From the NCBI GenBank assembly GCA_017560175.1, contig JAFYOK010000230.1, positions 1 to 15,011 on the forward strand: DNA of 15,011 nt, given 5' to 3'. Within the stretch, counting starts at the first letter, position 1; each line of letters begins with the position of its first letter. The notes under the pieces are model-generated. The model had not been told where the DNA came from and searched no databases. It was given only the letters and a program-made list of their open reading frames with translations. Origin of the DNA: Clostridia bacterium (GTDB lineage: Bacteria; Bacillota; Clostridia; Oscillospirales; Butyricicoccaceae). This document shows, piece by piece, positions 14,797 through 15,011 of the stretch. The position numbers were made by a program, and so were the translations under genes.

Positions 14797-14940
14797 GAAA
14801 AGCCTTCCCTCTCAGGGAAGGGGGACCACTTTAGTGGTGGATGAGTGTGCCCGTTAGGGCATATTAAATACGGCCAAATGGCCGCCCTCATCAGTCACCC
14901 TTCGGGTGCCAGCTTCCCCGTGGGGGAAGCCTTCAAAGGC
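14797..14940. repeat. Palindromic MITE/REP-like element of six tandem hairpins
   Basis: About 140 bases directly after the patatin-like gene, framed by imperfect terminal inverted repeats: the left end reads AAGCCTTCCCTCTCAGGGAAG and the complement of the right end reads AAGGCTTCCCCCACGGGGAA, both continuing toward a TGATG/GATGAG motif. It consists of hairpins at 14803-14821, 14826-14837, 14848-14861, 14871-14884, 14896-14908 and 14912-14930. No ORF. From memory, similar repeats are frequent in gut Clostridia; copy number was not tested. Confidence 0.7.
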
Positions 14941-14950
14941 GTGATTGCAG

Positions 14951-14983
14951 AAAAAAGGAGTACCGAAAATCTCGGTACTCCTT
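14951..14983 (-). terminator. Terminator, best oriented for an off-window minus-strand gene
   Basis: A 12-bp perfect stem AAGGAGTACCGA/TCGGTACTCCTT (14955-14966 with 14972-14983) closes a 5-base loop. On the minus strand it is followed by a run of U's (complement of 14951-14956); on the plus strand only AAATTTTT follows, so plus-strand use is weaker. This predicts a convergent gene beyond the right edge. The last 28 bases show nothing else. Confidence 0.75.
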
Positions 14984-15011
14984 AAATTTTTATCCAATAA
15001 GTCCCTGCTCG

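Noticed and set aside
14797..14983. The palindromes at the right edge as a CRISPR array
   Set aside because: The hairpins differ from each other in sequence and spacing; no regularly spaced identical repeat and no cas gene is present.

Overview
The window reads as chromosomal DNA from a gut-type Firmicute, most likely a Clostridia / Oscillospiraceae-like (Ruminococcaceae, Faecalibacterium-Subdoligranulum-Gemmiger type) bacterium. This is an inference from the protein families (YacP/Rae1-type nuclease, DUF401 permease, EF-G-2-type GTPase), strong AGGAGG-type ribosome binding sites, sigma-A promoters often with a TGn extension, and two hairpin-rich intergenic repeats of a style I associate with that group. 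There are no rRNA or tRNA genes, no phage or transposase genes and no CRISPR array. Nearly every gene is a single transcription unit with its own promoter and terminator.

Layout. 2-1468: the 3' part of an extracellular solute-binding protein (family 5, peptide ABC transporter), closed by a strong terminator. 1685-2938: a DUF401 membrane protein. 3036-4208: a PatB/MalY-type PLP C-S lyase/aminotransferase behind a promoter whose spacer carries an operator-like dyad. 4341-6974: an 877-residue fusion of a Tet(M)/EF-G-like GTPase with a C-terminal YacP/Rae1 (NYN) ribonuclease domain. A bidirectional terminator separates it from a convergent MarR regulator (7059-7574, minus). 7853-8746: an RlmB/TrmH-family 23S rRNA 2'-O-methyltransferase, divergent from marR. 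8747-9056: a gene-free stretch with several hairpins, a diverged second copy of the rlmB 3' end and an AATGAA-rich repeat. 9057-11243: an unusual 728-residue protein with the full membrane layout of a P1B-type ATPase but with its catalytic motifs replaced. 11447-13516: a second divergent translational GTPase (EF-G-2 type). 13659-14795: a patatin-like phospholipase. The right edge holds a palindromic MITE/REP-like repeat and a terminator that appears to serve an off-window minus-strand gene.

How the genes relate. Three of the eight complete genes act on the ribosome (the GTPase-nuclease fusion, RlmB, the EF-G-2-like factor), but they are separate transcription units. The two items most worth attention are the GTPase-Rae1 fusion, which physically couples an EF-G-like ribosome-binding module to a nuclease whose stand-alone relative cleaves mRNA in the ribosomal A site, and the degenerate P-type ATPase with its long acidic N-terminal tail.
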